Assembly: GCA_048013815.1 (NCBI GenBank)
Contig: CM106585.1
Span: forward strand, 13,950,001 to 14,014,000
From: Setoptus koraiensis
Taxonomy: Eukaryota; Arthropoda
DNA length: 64,000 bases
Reading direction: 5' to 3'
The position numbers and the translations under genes are program-made. The notes beneath the pieces were generated by a model. The model was not told the DNA's origin and did not search any database. It was given only the letters and a program-made list of their open reading frames with translations. Of this stretch, positions 13,301 to 23,203 are shown in pieces. Position 1 is the first letter of the stretch. Each line of letters opens with the position of its first letter.

Positions 13301-16300
13301 GCCGCGACTCTAATTAAATTAATTAATTAGCCGTGATTGGCGCTGCAGCGACACAATCCCCGAACGAGAGCTAGTTGAGCAATTCGAACGACGACCGAAC
13401 GCGAATGAGCGAGCGCTTTCACTTGTCGATCAGTGGCGCGTTTCGGCGCTTTTGTCGCCAACTTTTGTCGCCAACTTTTGTCGCATTTGCCAAAAAGGTT
13501 GCGCATTGGCAAGCAGAGAGATATCGCTGAAATGAAAATACTATCATCAACTTGCATTGTTTTGCGCCGCTCGGCCAGACACCGGAAAAGGCGTGTGTCG
13601 TGCCATTGTTTGATTTTAACATTTTGAAATTTTAACATTTCAAAATTTGTTTAACATGGTTGCTGTCTAATCTAATCTAGTTCAGCAACAACAGCGTTCG
13701 TTCAGCAACTCGACAAATGTTAATTGCTGATTCCACCTGTGAGTGGCGCTTTCGCCGCATTTGCATCATCATCAGCATCATTTGCATTTGCATTTGCGTC
13801 GCCAAGCGCCCAGTTTTATCGGCGCGCTTGCAGCGGGACCCGGCGCGCAACTACAACTGGCACACACACTTACAAGCTCGGATACGAAACTCAACGGGCT
13901 AACCCTACAGGCCTCGCAGGCCCTATAGGGCTATAGGGCGTTTAGTTTTGGCCCACCCGACACAGGCGGCGGACGGGCTGCGGGCCGCGCCGCGCTGCGC
14001 CGCGTCGGGTTGTTAGGCTGGCTCGGGGTTGCTACGGGCACGGTGTGCGGCTGGCCGGCTCGACACCCAAGTGGCAACTTTGTGTTGCTGCCATAGGCAC
14101 AGACAGATTTGTGAACTTAACCGCGACATGAATTATTTATGCAGTTGTTTGTGTGTTGTTGCCTTCGTTGTTGTTGTTGTTGCTGTTGCCGTTGCCGTCG
14201 TTGTTGTTGCTGTTGTCGTTGTCGTTGTTGCTGTTGCCGTCGTTGTTGTTGCTGTTGGCGACCCGGCAGCCAGTTACGCAACTGGCGCTGAATAGTTGCC
14301 AGACGAGACCACCTAAAGCACACAGACGCAAAACGATGGAGCCGAGCGCTTAGCCAGAAAAGGCAGAAAATTACGTAAAATAAAATGAAAAAATTTCATA
14401 AGCAAAAGTGGCTTTGTGGCGCTGCTTGCTGTTGCAGCGACACTGCCGAGCTGGGCCAGGGGACAGCGCCAGCGACCAGAGCAAATTGAGATTGGCCACC
14501 GACGGCAACAGCGCCGACTGCCAATGCAAAATGGCTGCTCGGCCAGCATCGGGCTTATTTTTGCTGACTGGCTCGCTCGAAACTGGCGGCGCTGGCTCGA
14601 AGCTGGCGGCGCTGGCTCGAAAGTGGCGGCGCTGGCCGGCCAAAATAAACGTTGACGAGCCAACAGCGCTCTTTACCTGTCTGATTTGAATAAATAAACA
14701 GGGCAGAGTGCGCAACGCTCAAATGAAACAACAGGCCATGGTGATGACGATGATGACCTTTATAGGCGCGCAAGAAATCTCTTTTGTGCAAGACAACGAC
14801 GACAATGCACACAATATAGGAGTATTGTGTCATTATGTGTGTGTGTGTGTGTGTGTGTGATTCTTTGTGTGCCCAACGCAGGCACACAAAGGAACAAAGG
14901 CACAAAACAGCGCAGACGGGCTCGCAAAACACAAGCCCGCCGAGCTTCTGTGTCGGGCCTTCGAACTGGCTCTCGAATTCGAACTGGCTCTCGAATTCGA
15001 ACTGGCTCTCGAATTCGAACTCGCTCTCGAATGCGAACTCGCTCTCGCATTCGAACTCGAGTGCGAGCGCCGATTGGAGCGGTCGCCTCGAACATTCGAA
15101 GACGAGCCCTCGCACACTGCGAGACTCGCAAGTGGCGCGACGCACAATGCAACCCTAAAACAATCTTGTTACGCAACATTATCAGCGCCATTATTATTCA
15201 TCGCATTGTTGGCCGCTCACCTATTTTGGCGTCGGTCTAGGCGCTTGTCGGCCGCATTCCGACCATTGTGCGCAATTGTAAGGCGCCAATGGCACTTTTG
15301 TTCTGCATTGTTTGTACATCTTGGCTACATTTCTCGTTGTTTCTCGTTGTTTCTCGTTGTTTCTCGTTGTCTCTCGCCGCTTCTCGCCGCTGCCGGCCAC
15401 TCGATAGCCGCGCTCAACTGGCTGGCAAGGTGAACAAACACAGAATGACCAACAATAAATGATAAATTCAATTAGTGTCCGCAATAAATTCATTGTGTCG
15501 CCAATGGGCGCACAGCGGCACCGGTGTGAATTTCGCTCATGCTCTTTAATTCGTGTCCACCAAAAACTGCCATCTCATCACCGCCATGCAAAGTGGCCCA
15601 TGTGCGCGCTGCGCAGCCAGCGCGCCATTATAGCAGTTATTATAGCACACAAGACGAAAAGTCCTGCGACTTTTGTGTTTAATGCTTGTTTTGGCCAGTG
15701 CAAGCCAAGCCAAAACAAGCACCAAACACAAAAGGAGCCGGACTTTTCTCAGCGCGGCACAGTAATTGCGCTGCACAACATTGGTTTCAATATCACTAAT
15801 CATCATTATTGTATAATAATAAAAATAGACACTATTCACACCGACACCCAAGCAATGGTGTGAGCACATGCAATATGTAAATGTTGTTAACACACACACA
15901 CACTGGCAAAAAAATGCATTTTCTCAAAAACAACTGCTGCTCGTCGAAACAAAAATCAGAGAGATTAATCATTTTCTTATCAACGTTTTGCCTTTAATTC
16001 AATTTGAATTTTGCTTATTTTGGCCGGCATTATCGGCATTATCCCGTTCGCGTTGCGAGCATTATCGCGGCCTGGCGAGCATACGCAAATGGCCTGTTTA
16101 TTAGCGTCTATTAGCATTTATTAGCATGCTTGTGTGTGTCCGTTAAACAAAGTGTCTGTTCTAAGTGTTTGCTCGCGCCGAATGCCAGCCAACAACCAGC
16201 CAACAACCAGCCAACAACCAGCGAGCAACCAGCCAACAAGCAGCAACGAGCAACAACAACAACAAACGGCCAAGCCACAAGCAACAAAGAAGCCACTGAA

Positions 16301-19300
16301 TGATTTTCGGCCGAATCAATTGGCGCTGCTGGCGCTCAGGTGAGTCGCTCAGCTGCCATTAGTCCGACTTATGCCCGACATTAACCGGCATGAATGTTGT
16401 TGCTGTTGTTGTTGCCTGTTGCCGCTGTTGCCGCTGCTGTTGCCGCTGCTGTTGCCGCTGCTGCTGCTGTTGTTGGCGCCGTTGTTGGTGGCGGCAGCGA
16501 GCAGCGATGAAAATATGATGCTCGAGAATTCCTGTTGATGCAATGGCAATTGCAATCGTTACTTAATGACCTCACAACGCGTTACTATTATTGCCGTTTG
16601 ATTTCTTTGCGGCGCTCGCTTGCATTTATCGCGGCCTGCGCGTTCGCATCATCGTCGGATCATCATCGATCGCTATCATCAGGTGGTTACTTATTGCTCC
16701 ATTGCGGCCTAGCCATTAGCTCGAGCTGCATTCGCAGTCAGGATTCGCAGTCAGGATTCGCAGTCAGGAAGTATCGGCCGAGGCGTCTTTTCGGAGCGGC
16801 AATCGCGCCGATACAATTGCAGCAGCATCGAAAACCGCAACACTGCAACAACCGCAACAACCTCAATACTGCAGCAACTGCAACAACCGCAACAACTGCA
16901 ACGGCGTGGTTGGCAGTTGTTCAGTAGCAACAATGGACCGCCTGCAATCATCGGCGTCCCGGTGGCTTCGCTCGTTTTAGAGCTCGTATCCATGGCAACT
17001 AGGCCGCGCTAGTGTTGCACCTGACCTCCATTAAACTAATGAGTTCTTTTGCCCGTGCCTCGTGATGCGCCGGCCGCCACAACAACAGCGCCGACAACAA
17101 TTGCGGCACCAATTCGCCACTAGGGCGCCTCAGTTGTATCGAGCGCGCATCAACGCGAGATGCCAACGAGATTTTTGTTGTTGCACTATACCGATACAGT
17201 AATTGAGATCGGCCGCGTGGGGGCCGTCTATGCGCTTCAATTCGACCGATGGCATCTTGGCCAGAGTGACTCAACGTGTGCCGGCGAGCTCAATCTGAAT
17301 GAGCTCGCTCGTGCATTGGAGATTGCCCGACGATGGCAGCCGGTCACCGGCCGATCTTTCACCGGTTTCAGATACTGTCGGGTTTGAAATCGCTCAAAAT
17401 AAATGCGTCTGATATGAGGGCTCGCATGGGATCTCGTATGAGGGCCCTCGCACGACAGAGTGTCCGGCTTAACACGCGCACTGCTCGCGGCACTAATCAG
17501 CTGTGTGCAGGGTGGTTTTTGCAGCGTCGAGATGTCACCGAGATTCGAGCCATTTCGCGTGGACACTTGGTTTGGTCAGTTGGACGACTCAATCGATATT
17601 GGCAGTTGGCTGCAGTGTTGAGTGTGGGCGAAAGTAACGGCCGTCAAGTTGGCAGCGTGATCTTGCCGGAGCCGGCGCTGGAGGCTCGCAGGAGTCATGA
17701 GTTGCGGCCAAAGTGAGTTGCGGCCAAAGTGAGTTGCGGCCAAAATGAGTTGTGTTTGCCGTTGATTGTGCATGCCAATTTGCTTGGCGAAGCCTCACAC
17801 GATACTCACTGACCACTTGCAGTGGTCCAAGTGGACATTGAGCCGGCAGCGGCGGCAGCAGCAGCAGTGAGATAATACTGCGCTGTATAATTGTACAGCC
17901 AGCGGTAGTGATAAAATAATAGCTGGCAAATTCACCTTCTCTCACCTGAGATTTTCTCTCACTCTGCTGCAATCTGTTGGAGTGTGTCTGAAAATCTCTG
18001 GCTGCTAGTTACAAGGTTGTTGTGGTTATATATTATAGTGTGTGTGTGCCGGCAACATCGTTGGAACGTGTGATGCTCGATGTCAAACAATTTGATGGAT
18101 GAGACTCATTATCTTCTTTGCTTCATCATAATCATCATCATGTACGGCCAGGTCTATCATTATTATCCCATTGTAATACACAATGAGTATCACTCACTTT
18201 TTACTCTAGTTATTTTACATTCTCGCCAGCTCATCTACTCGGCACACTGGCGCAGCTCCGCGCGCTCTGTGCTCCGACAGCCGATCTGTGCCAAATTAGA
18301 TCAAACAATCCCACTGCTGCTGCTGCTGCTGCTGCCAATATCGCCAGACTCTGACGGCCACAGCCACTGGTGGCTGTCGACTGTCGGCTGGTTCCAATGG
18401 GCCAATTTTGCCCACAACCAGCGCCAGCGCCAGAGCCAGACCGAACCAAAGAGAGGACCGGACAGCACCAAACCGACAGCGGACAGGCTGACAAACAAGC
18501 ACCAGATCAATCTTGACCAATCGCACGGCCGCACAATGGCCACAATACAACAGACAACAGATAATAGCGACTGGCCACTAATAACCAAACACGGACAAAC
18601 ACTCGGCTCAATTGAGGTGGTCACTCGGTCGGGCCACGGGTGAGCATGGAGAATTGAGCGGCGAGCATCACTATCACAAACAATTTTTTTGAGCAGTAAA
18701 GCGCGCACTTGGTGCACAGCACGTGCAACTGCACAACCACTCACAGTGCAGTTGGGGGTCAACTGTGCGCAAACACGAGCACTCGGTTAGGTGAGGCCAA
18801 CACTGTAATAGTGGCCAAACTCTAACAGTGTGCCACTCGGGCACAACATCAGACACAACTGTGCACGAGTGGCACACCACTACTACTACCACTAACAACA
18901 ACAACAACAACATTGGCCGAGTGAACTAATTAGCGCCGAACTGACCACTAATGAGACATCGGACACGACCCGCTGATTGGGATTGAAATGGGCGACCGGC
19001 GAGTGGCGGACGTGCAAAGTGCAAAGTGCTGGCACCGGTGAGTGGCGGCCGAAGCGGCAGTGGTCAGTCGTGCACAGTCATATTCTCACCTGTTCAATGA
19101 TGATGTTATTTATTATGATCGAGCACCTATCTCGGCAACTGGCCAACTGGGCACAACAGCACATCGGTTGGCCGGTAGCCGCCACAAACAGGTAGCCGCT
19201 ACTCGTTGGTGGAGCACAAATATATATATATTTATAAACAGCCTCGCATATATATATATGGACGGTGATAATGATGACGGTGAAACGGATCGGATCGGAT

Positions 19301-22300
19301 CAGCGCCGGCCGGCCGGCCGGGCCGAGAGTTCAATTGGAATGAGCAGCACAAGCTGCGAACACATTGCGAAGCAGACGAGCGAGAGAAGCCAAAAGTAAT
19401 TTACGATTATTTATCGTTGTTGTTGTTGTTGTTGTTGTTGTGGCTATCGCTTCTTTACAATGCAACAAACATGCAACTACTGATAGCGTTTGCCAGCCAG
19501 TTGCTAGAGACACAAGACGAGCCAGCGAGAGGCTAATTATGTGTATGTGCTGCCACTAGTGGCGGTCATTAACATTCACAACAGGTAAATTCGGCAGCCA
19601 TTCGCACACACACACACACACACACATTTGAATTACCACTAACCACTATCAGCGTGCATTTATCACAACCAACAACGACAACGACAACAGCAACAGCAGC
19701 AACAACAAAAACAACGACAGCAGCAACAACGACAGCAACAGCAACAACAAGTGTCCGTCTGACGGCGTAGCCCGCAGTCAGTGTCAAGCTCGCTGTCTGC
19801 TCACCTTGCAGCCGGCGTATAGGCCGCTGGCTGACTTGTGAGCGTATGTCGGTGTCGGTGTGTGTGTGAGCTAGACGGCGATAAACAGCTTGATAGATTA
19901 TCATGATGAGCATTAACATGGTCGTGTTTGCTCATTGCATTTGTGTTTGCGATATCATCAGTCTGGCACTGCTACTGTTTGCCGCTGCCGCCCAGCGCCA
20001 CCGTCGGCCAGGTGAGCAAGCGCCGGCCCGCGTCTCGCCGTGCATGTAACATATATATCTGTCTGTTTGTTTGTTTGTGATATCATCACGATGTTACGCA
20101 ACATAATGCAAAATAAATTGTGTGCAATATACGCAATATAATGCCAAAAATATATCGCTTGCGAAAATGCCCGCCACACAGACAAGCGCTTGCTCGCCCG
20201 GCCGACGCTCGCTCATTTGGCCGACGCTTGCTCACCTGGCCGTCGAGCTGTCGGCCCCGCGGCGCCACCGTCGGCCAGGTGAGCAGCCAGCGGATCGGCG
20301 GAGCAGCACGTGGCCAGTGTCAATAGTGGCGCATCGTGGGCAACAACGGGGATGACATTAACATGACAGTGCCAATAACAATAATGGCGTCGCCATTGAT
20401 GCAGATGCCTCATATAGAGCGACTGAGCTCGTTGCAACTCGCTCGTATATTGCTCGTGTTTATAGGCGCAACGCGCGCCTAAATCAAATCATGATCGATC
20501 ATCATTGTTGTTCATGGCCAGTTATCGCTCGCTCGCTCGGCTGGCTGGCTGGCCACAATTGGTTGGTTGGTTACGTAATAACAGCATACATTTTGCCTAT
20601 ATACACGAGTATACATATGTACAGCGCATACGTTTTGCGATGGCTCGCCGACACAGAAATCAAACTCTCATTTTGTGCGGCGTCTTTCGCTTGCCTTCGT
20701 CGTCTCCGATGAGCGTCATCAGTCTGGCCATTGGTCGCCGGCTCGGTGCGGCCAGCTTGTCGGACTGCCAGTCAGCGCCGGTCAGCGGCGCCATTTTATT
20801 TCTGCTATGCGGCCATTGGTGCGCATTGAAACGTTGGCGCATCGTTATCATCGTCGCCATGGTCGTCATCGTCGTCATCATGACGCCATGACGTAACAAT
20901 CATCATGACGCAACATATAATGGCGTCACTGAAGCGCATAGATGCAAACAGACAGATTGACGCTCATTCAATTCAACGCACGCTGCTGACAACGCTCCAA
21001 CGATGCAATCGCTGCCGCTCCAACGATGCAATCGCTGCTGCCGATGATGATGATGATGATGCAATCGTCGCTAGTCGATTGTTGCAGCGCGATAATGATA
21101 ATAATAGAATTAGCAGCTTGCCACAATCGTTGGCCAATCGTTGGCGCGATAAAACAAGCGCCCTCGACGAGCCACAGTCTATAGGGCACCCTTAGCGGCA
21201 GCGCGAGGGGGCGCTGCCGTCGGAGTGCGATTGATGGGAGCTGGCGCGATTGTGGCCAGCTCCCATAATCGCTCGCACCGGCTGGCCGGGCCGCCACCGG
21301 CCATTCGACGGGCATAAGCGACCCGTAAGCGATGTTGGCCAGAGCGGGCGTCGTCAACGGCGTTTTCGCTGGCGATGGGACAGCTCGAGACTCTCCAGTC
21401 GAGAGAGTGAGCGATAAATCTGCGCCGATGGCCGCAGCCGTGAGCGTGCATTCATTCGAAGCCAACTCAAACAATTGATAATGTCGACAACGGCCAAACA
21501 ACAGCCACAACAAGTGGCAAACGAGTCTTTTTAACTCACTCTCTTTTGGCCGGCCAGCGGTCACATGGCTCGCCAATGTGCTGCTTGACCACTCAACCGC
21601 CAGCAATAATCGTGTTTGGGTAATTGATTCGCTAGTGGCCGGTGCGCCGCCAACTTTTGGCGCTACATTTGGCTCACTCGCCAGAAATTATCGCTCGCCG
21701 GGAGAAATCCAATTCGCACACTGTTGGCGGTGCAGTTCGAGTGGCTTCGCTGGGAGCGCGATTTTTGCGTAAAATGTGGCCGCAATTGGCAACGAGTGGC
21801 CGCTCGGTTCGTGAACGGCCGGCGCTCAATGTGCCAGACTATAGAGCTCGAAATGATGATAACGACGATAGTGATAGTGGTAACGACCAGCATGGCCGTG
21901 CCACAGTGATGCCATTGTGATATTGTGGTGCCGCAAAGATGCGATAGTGGTGCCACAGTGATGAGATAGTGATGCAATAGCGATACGGCCGTGGCCGTAG
22001 TGATGCGGCGACCGACGCAGCGAGAATCTAGCTGCGAGCGAGCAAGATCGTGCGTTCACTTTTTTACGCTGGCCGGCGCTCACAATTACGTAAGCGCGGC
22101 CGAGCAACGCGAAAAGTGAATGCGATCGCTCGCCAACGACACCGTCAACAACTCATCACAGGGCAACCCAAGACAGTTGTTGCTCCGCTCGCCTGTTCGT
22201 GCCCGTCGGCCGGCAGCAAGGATCAAGGATCAAGCGATCTCGACGCGGCCAGTGGCGACCGTCGGAGACCGTCGGCGACCATCGGAGTCCATTGGAGTGC

Positions 22301-23203
22301 TACGGAGACGAGCCACGGCGAGTCCGTCGCGGGGAATCGTGATTGCGGCTGAGAAAACTCTCCCATGGTTGCGCAACCTGCTAATCGGTATCGCTAAACA
22401 GTCGCCATTAGCATGTGATGCCAAAGGGTCCGTGTGATCGCCAGCGGTTTGCCGGCGGTGTGTGTTACCTGGTCGGATGACCGTCAACGAACGTCCGACG
22501 ATTGGCTCGGATGTACGCATATTCGCTCGACGCTTCGCTGCTCGCTCGCACTCGCCGTCTCGACAGCAGCGCAACAACGCCACAGCACAACGACACAACA
22601 GCACAACAACGCAACAACACACCCGACAACAACACAACAACAAACGCGTCCGAGAATCAATGAGAATCGACGAGAATCGACGAGAATCGACGACAACATG
22701 CTGCAAAACTTACCTTGGAGATATGACTTTGTTCTGAGATAACTGACGCTCAATCGGAGTATGGATAGCTTGTCCAATTTAGACAGAACACTTTGCTCGA
22801 ATGGCAACAATGAGGCCAAAGTGTCCAGCTCTTGATTCAATCTTTCTCTGTGTCGTTTCGACGGGTTTGACTTGGTGTGGCTGTCTTTAGAGCCGGCGCA
22901 TCTGACGCTGCAAGACGAGACAGGTGACGGGTGACAGGTGACAGGTGAGATAATTATTAGCATGTGATTTAAGTAGCAACTCGGATGATCGACAATATCG
23001 ACAATATCGACAACATCGACAACATCGACAATATCGACAATATCGATAGTGCCGACGATGCCGACGGTATCGATGAAGTCGATGAAATCGCCGATATCGA
23101 TGATATGGCACATTCGATCTTGTATATAGGCTCGGTTAATTACTCACTTCTTGCTGTTTCTCTTGCGACGTTTCGTTGCGTACATGGCAACGTGTACAGA
23201 CAT
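197..23203 (-). CDS. ss: spineless / aryl hydrocarbon receptor (bHLH-PAS transcription factor), 5' part of coding region, 7 exons
   Basis: Sensor-class bHLH-PAS transcription factor that pairs with Tango/ARNT and controls limb, antenna and neuron identity in arthropods (family knowledge). Seven minus-strand exons join in phase: 23203-23148, 22907-22714, 7938-7487, 2811-2722, 1622-1400, 1239-1163, 452-197. They give about 449 residues. Family landmarks appear in order: [10 protein letters not shown] basic N-terminus; [20 protein letters not shown] b[23 protein letters not shown] opening [21 protein letters not shown] closing it; [28 protein letters not shown]; then [16 protein letters not shown] and [10 protein letters not shown] of PAS-B. 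An in-frame TAA lies 36 nt upstream of the chosen ATG. The rest of PAS-B and the activation region lie beyond the left edge. Introns are 240, 14,775, 4,675, 1,099, 160 and 710 bp. His/Gln- and Asn/Thr-rich insertions lie before PAS-A and inside it. Identity is secure; exact exon 3 start and exon 7 end are inferred. Confidence 0.9.
781..824. repeat. (CAA/CAG)n microsatellite
   Basis: Imperfect trinucleotide run inside spineless intron 6; it would translate as polyglutamine on the plus strand. Confidence 0.9.
903..972. repeat. 21-bp minisatellite, about three copies
   Basis: Unit TTGTTGGTTGCCCGTTTG plus a TTG extension, repeated head to tail in spineless intron 6. Confidence 0.88.
1163..1239 (-). 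CDS. ss: spineless coding exon 6 (PAS-A to PAS-B linker)
   Basis: A 77-bp exon encoding [20 protein letters not shown] and then NTSGFL, equivalent to Ah[21 protein letters not shown]. The acceptor is CATCGCAG and the donor is TTTTTTG|GTAAGT. It enters with two bases that complete a Glu codon and leaves in phase 0. Confidence 0.9.
1400..1622 (-). CDS. ss: spineless coding exon 5 (second half of PAS-A)
   Basis: Begins right after GGAAACAG with [20 protein letters not shown] (AhR: [20 protein letters not shown]). It continues through an Asn/Thr-rich insert of about 35 residues to [13 protein letters not shown]. The donor is TCAG|GTGAGC in phase 1. The insert lengthens the PAS-A C-terminal loop compared with human AhR. 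Confidence 0.92.
1623..2721 (-). other. spineless intron 4
   Basis: Holds a GC- and CpG-rich block (about 1880-2060), tandem GCGAGTTT-like words near 1740, three copies of a GCGACAACTT word near 2405-2465, and a GTTG/GGTG-rich run at 2537-2633. No gene seen. Confidence 0.7.
2722..2811 (-). CDS. ss: spineless coding exon 4 (first half of PAS-A)
   Basis: A 90-bp exon of 30 codons reading [20 protein letters not shown] and then [10 protein letters not shown]. This is the N-terminal half of PAS-A, where human AhR has ALNGFVLVV and DYLGFHQ. The acceptor is CCAAAG|GCC and the donor is CACCAG|GTGAGT. Both ends are in phase 0 and match the neighbouring exons. Confidence 0.92.
3669..3708. repeat. (CA)n microsatellite
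   Basis: Near-pure dinucleotide run of about 20 units in spineless intron 3. Confidence 0.95.
4186..4258. repeat. 24-bp minisatellite, three copies
   Basis: Unit TTTTATACAACGATTTGTAT plus ACAA. Copy two differs from the others at one base, so the array is young or homogenised. Each unit contains the palindrome TTGTATACAA. Confidence 0.92.
5961..6066. repeat. 18-bp array of TGTTGTTGTCGTTGTCGC
   Basis: Five nearly identical copies plus a degenerate end, within spineless intron 3. Long ORFs on both strands here are only the repeat translated. Confidence 0.93.
6501..6570. repeat. 20-bp array with CATAGTGTCACTGC core, 3.5 copies
   Basis: Units at 6501, 6521, 6541 and 6561 share CATAGTGTCACT and differ in the 3' third. 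Confidence 0.88.
6603..6642. repeat. 14-bp array of ATTACGTAACTGGA, about three copies
   Basis: Two exact copies and one with ATTATGTAACT. The core TTACGTAA is the consensus palindrome of PAR/E4BP4-type bZIP factors. Confidence 0.85.
7342..7424. repeat. 12-bp array of ACTCATAATCGC/G
   Basis: About seven tandem units just downstream (in gene sense) of spineless exon 3. Confidence 0.9.
7487..7938 (-). CDS. ss: spineless coding exon 3 (His/Gln/Asn-rich linker before PAS-A)
   Basis: Encodes about 150 residues linking the bHLH to [22 protein letters not shown], then a low-complexity run rich in His, Gln and Asn, ending [17 protein letters not shown]. The donor is CTACAG|GTGAGT in phase 0, and the following exon begins with ALNGF of PAS-A. 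The acceptor at 7939-7940 is chosen because its phase fits exon 2. Its pyrimidine tract is weak, and the frame stays open further upstream, so the 5' end could shift. Confidence 0.75.
8478..8523. other. Perfect 13-bp inverted repeat, 20-nt loop
   Basis: Arms TTTGCAAGACACT and AGTGTCTTGCAAA. Confidence 0.85.
8581..8665. repeat. Degenerate T-rich tandem repeat (about 19 bp, four copies)
   Basis: Repeats of CGGCGATCA followed by six to ten T, with slippage. Confidence 0.75.
9083..9172. repeat. (CAA/CAG/CGG)n run
   Basis: Imperfect trinucleotide run in spineless intron 2. ORFs here are repeat artefacts. Confidence 0.85.
9440..9548. repeat. (CAA/CAG/CGCCAA)n run
   Basis: Interrupted CAA/CAG/CGG repeat of about 110 bp. 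Confidence 0.85.
10332..10362. repeat. (CA)n microsatellite
   Basis: About 15 CA units. Confidence 0.93.
10739..10840. repeat. 18-bp array of TGTATATTACGTAATATC
   Basis: Four to five copies. Early copies keep the palindrome ATTACGTAAT; later copies decay to ATTATGTAAT and ATTATGCAAT. Confidence 0.9.
11047..11117. repeat. 22-bp GC-rich array, about three copies
   Basis: Unit CGGGCGAGTCGTGGCCGCGT plus AT. Confidence 0.88.
12252..12328. repeat. 24-bp array (TCGCTCGTTGGG / TCGCTCGTCGCG alternating)
   Basis: Two 12-mers alternate to give a 24-bp higher-order unit, about three copies. It follows a related CCGACAACCGA run at about 12140-12213. Confidence 0.88.
12911..12987. repeat. 12-bp array of CGAGCAATTTCT, six copies
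   Basis: Head-to-tail units with substitutions (CGAGCGATTCCT and others). The long Arg/Glu/Ser ORFs across it are repeat translations. Confidence 0.9.
14581..14638. repeat. 20-bp GC-rich array, three copies
   Basis: Unit AACTGGCGGCGCTGGCTCGA with one or two changes per copy. Confidence 0.88.
14836..14859. repeat. (GT)n microsatellite
   Basis: About 12 GT units in spineless intron 2. Confidence 0.93.
14960..15060. repeat. 18-bp array of TTCGAACTGGCTCTCGAA
   Basis: About five and a half copies. The first three are nearly identical, the later ones diverge. ORFs on both strands are repeat translations. Confidence 0.92.
15656..15748. ncRNA. Candidate microRNA-precursor-like hairpin
   Basis: A 93-nt foldback with three perfectly complementary blocks: GAAAAGTCC/GGACTTTTC, CTTTTGTGTTT/AAACACAAAAG and GCTTGTTTTGGC/GCCAAAACAAGC. 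They are separated by symmetric 5x5 and 3x3 internal loops and closed by a 13-nt terminal loop. That gives 32 paired bases over a 40-position stem, close to pri-miRNA geometry. It lies in spineless intron 2 and is foldable on both strands. I recognise no known miRNA seed. It could also be a small foldback element remnant. Expression is unknown. Confidence 0.4.
16396..16500. repeat. (TTG/CTG/CCG)n run
   Basis: Imperfect trinucleotide run of about 100 bp. Confidence 0.85.
19603..19626. repeat. (CA)n microsatellite
   Basis: About 12 CA units, followed at 19673-19750 by an interrupted CAA/CAG run. Confidence 0.92.
19995..20285. repeat. 24-bp direct repeat with an internal inverted copy
   Basis: GCGCCACCGTCGGCCAGGTG followed by AGCA occurs exactly at 19995-20018 and 20262-20285. 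The reverse complement CGCTTGCTCACCTGGCCG lies at 20226-20243 and matches the first copy plus flank exactly. All copies contain CAGGTGAG. Confidence 0.85.
21196..21272. other. Two adjacent perfect hairpins
   Basis: First: CGGCAGCGC/GCGCTGCCG with a 5-6 nt loop. Second: ATGGGAGCTGGC/GCCAGCTCCCAT with a 9-nt loop, extended by flanking GCGATT/AATCGC. Confidence 0.85.
22714..22907 (-). CDS. ss: spineless coding exon 2 (bHLH domain)
   Basis: Starts after a strong pyrimidine-rich acceptor (TCTCGTCTTGCAG). Encodes [11 protein letters not shown], then the whole bHLH from [12 protein letters not shown] to [13 protein letters not shown]. The donor is CAAG|GTAAGT, leaving phase 1. The basic-helix 1 and helix 2 residues are almost identical to insect spineless and vertebrate AhR. 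Confidence 0.93.
22991..23055. repeat. 9-bp array of GACAATATC in spineless intron 1
   Basis: Seven or so copies, decaying rightward to GATGCCGAC and GATGAAATC types. It fills a large part of the 240-bp first intron. Confidence 0.9.
23148..23203 (-). CDS. ss: spineless coding exon 1 (basic N-terminus)
   Basis: Encodes [18 protein letters not shown] plus two bases of the next codon. The YATKRR-RN motif is the conserved start of spineless/AhR, just before the DNA-contacting basic region. The donor reads AA|GTGAGT. The leftover AA joins the C of exon 2 to make Asn. An in-frame TAA upstream supports the ATG at 23203; a second ATG six codons in (before YATK) is an alternative start. Confidence 0.85.

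Larger units (their letters stand above)
7939..22713 (-). other. spineless intron 2 (14.8 kb)
   Basis: No exon, RNA gene or transposon protein could be supported here. Content by region: a hairpin and T-rich repeat cluster 8478-8902; CAG/CAA runs 9083-9172 and 9440-9548; a palindromic 18-bp array 10739-10840; 22-bp GC-rich units 11047-11117; 24-bp and 12-bp arrays 12252-12328 and 12911-12987; an 18-bp array 14960-15060; a microRNA-like hairpin 15656-15748; CTG/TTG runs 16396-16500; a 24-bp direct repeat 19995/20262; and hairpins 21196-21272. The intron probably carries regulatory DNA, but that is inference. Confidence 0.65.
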
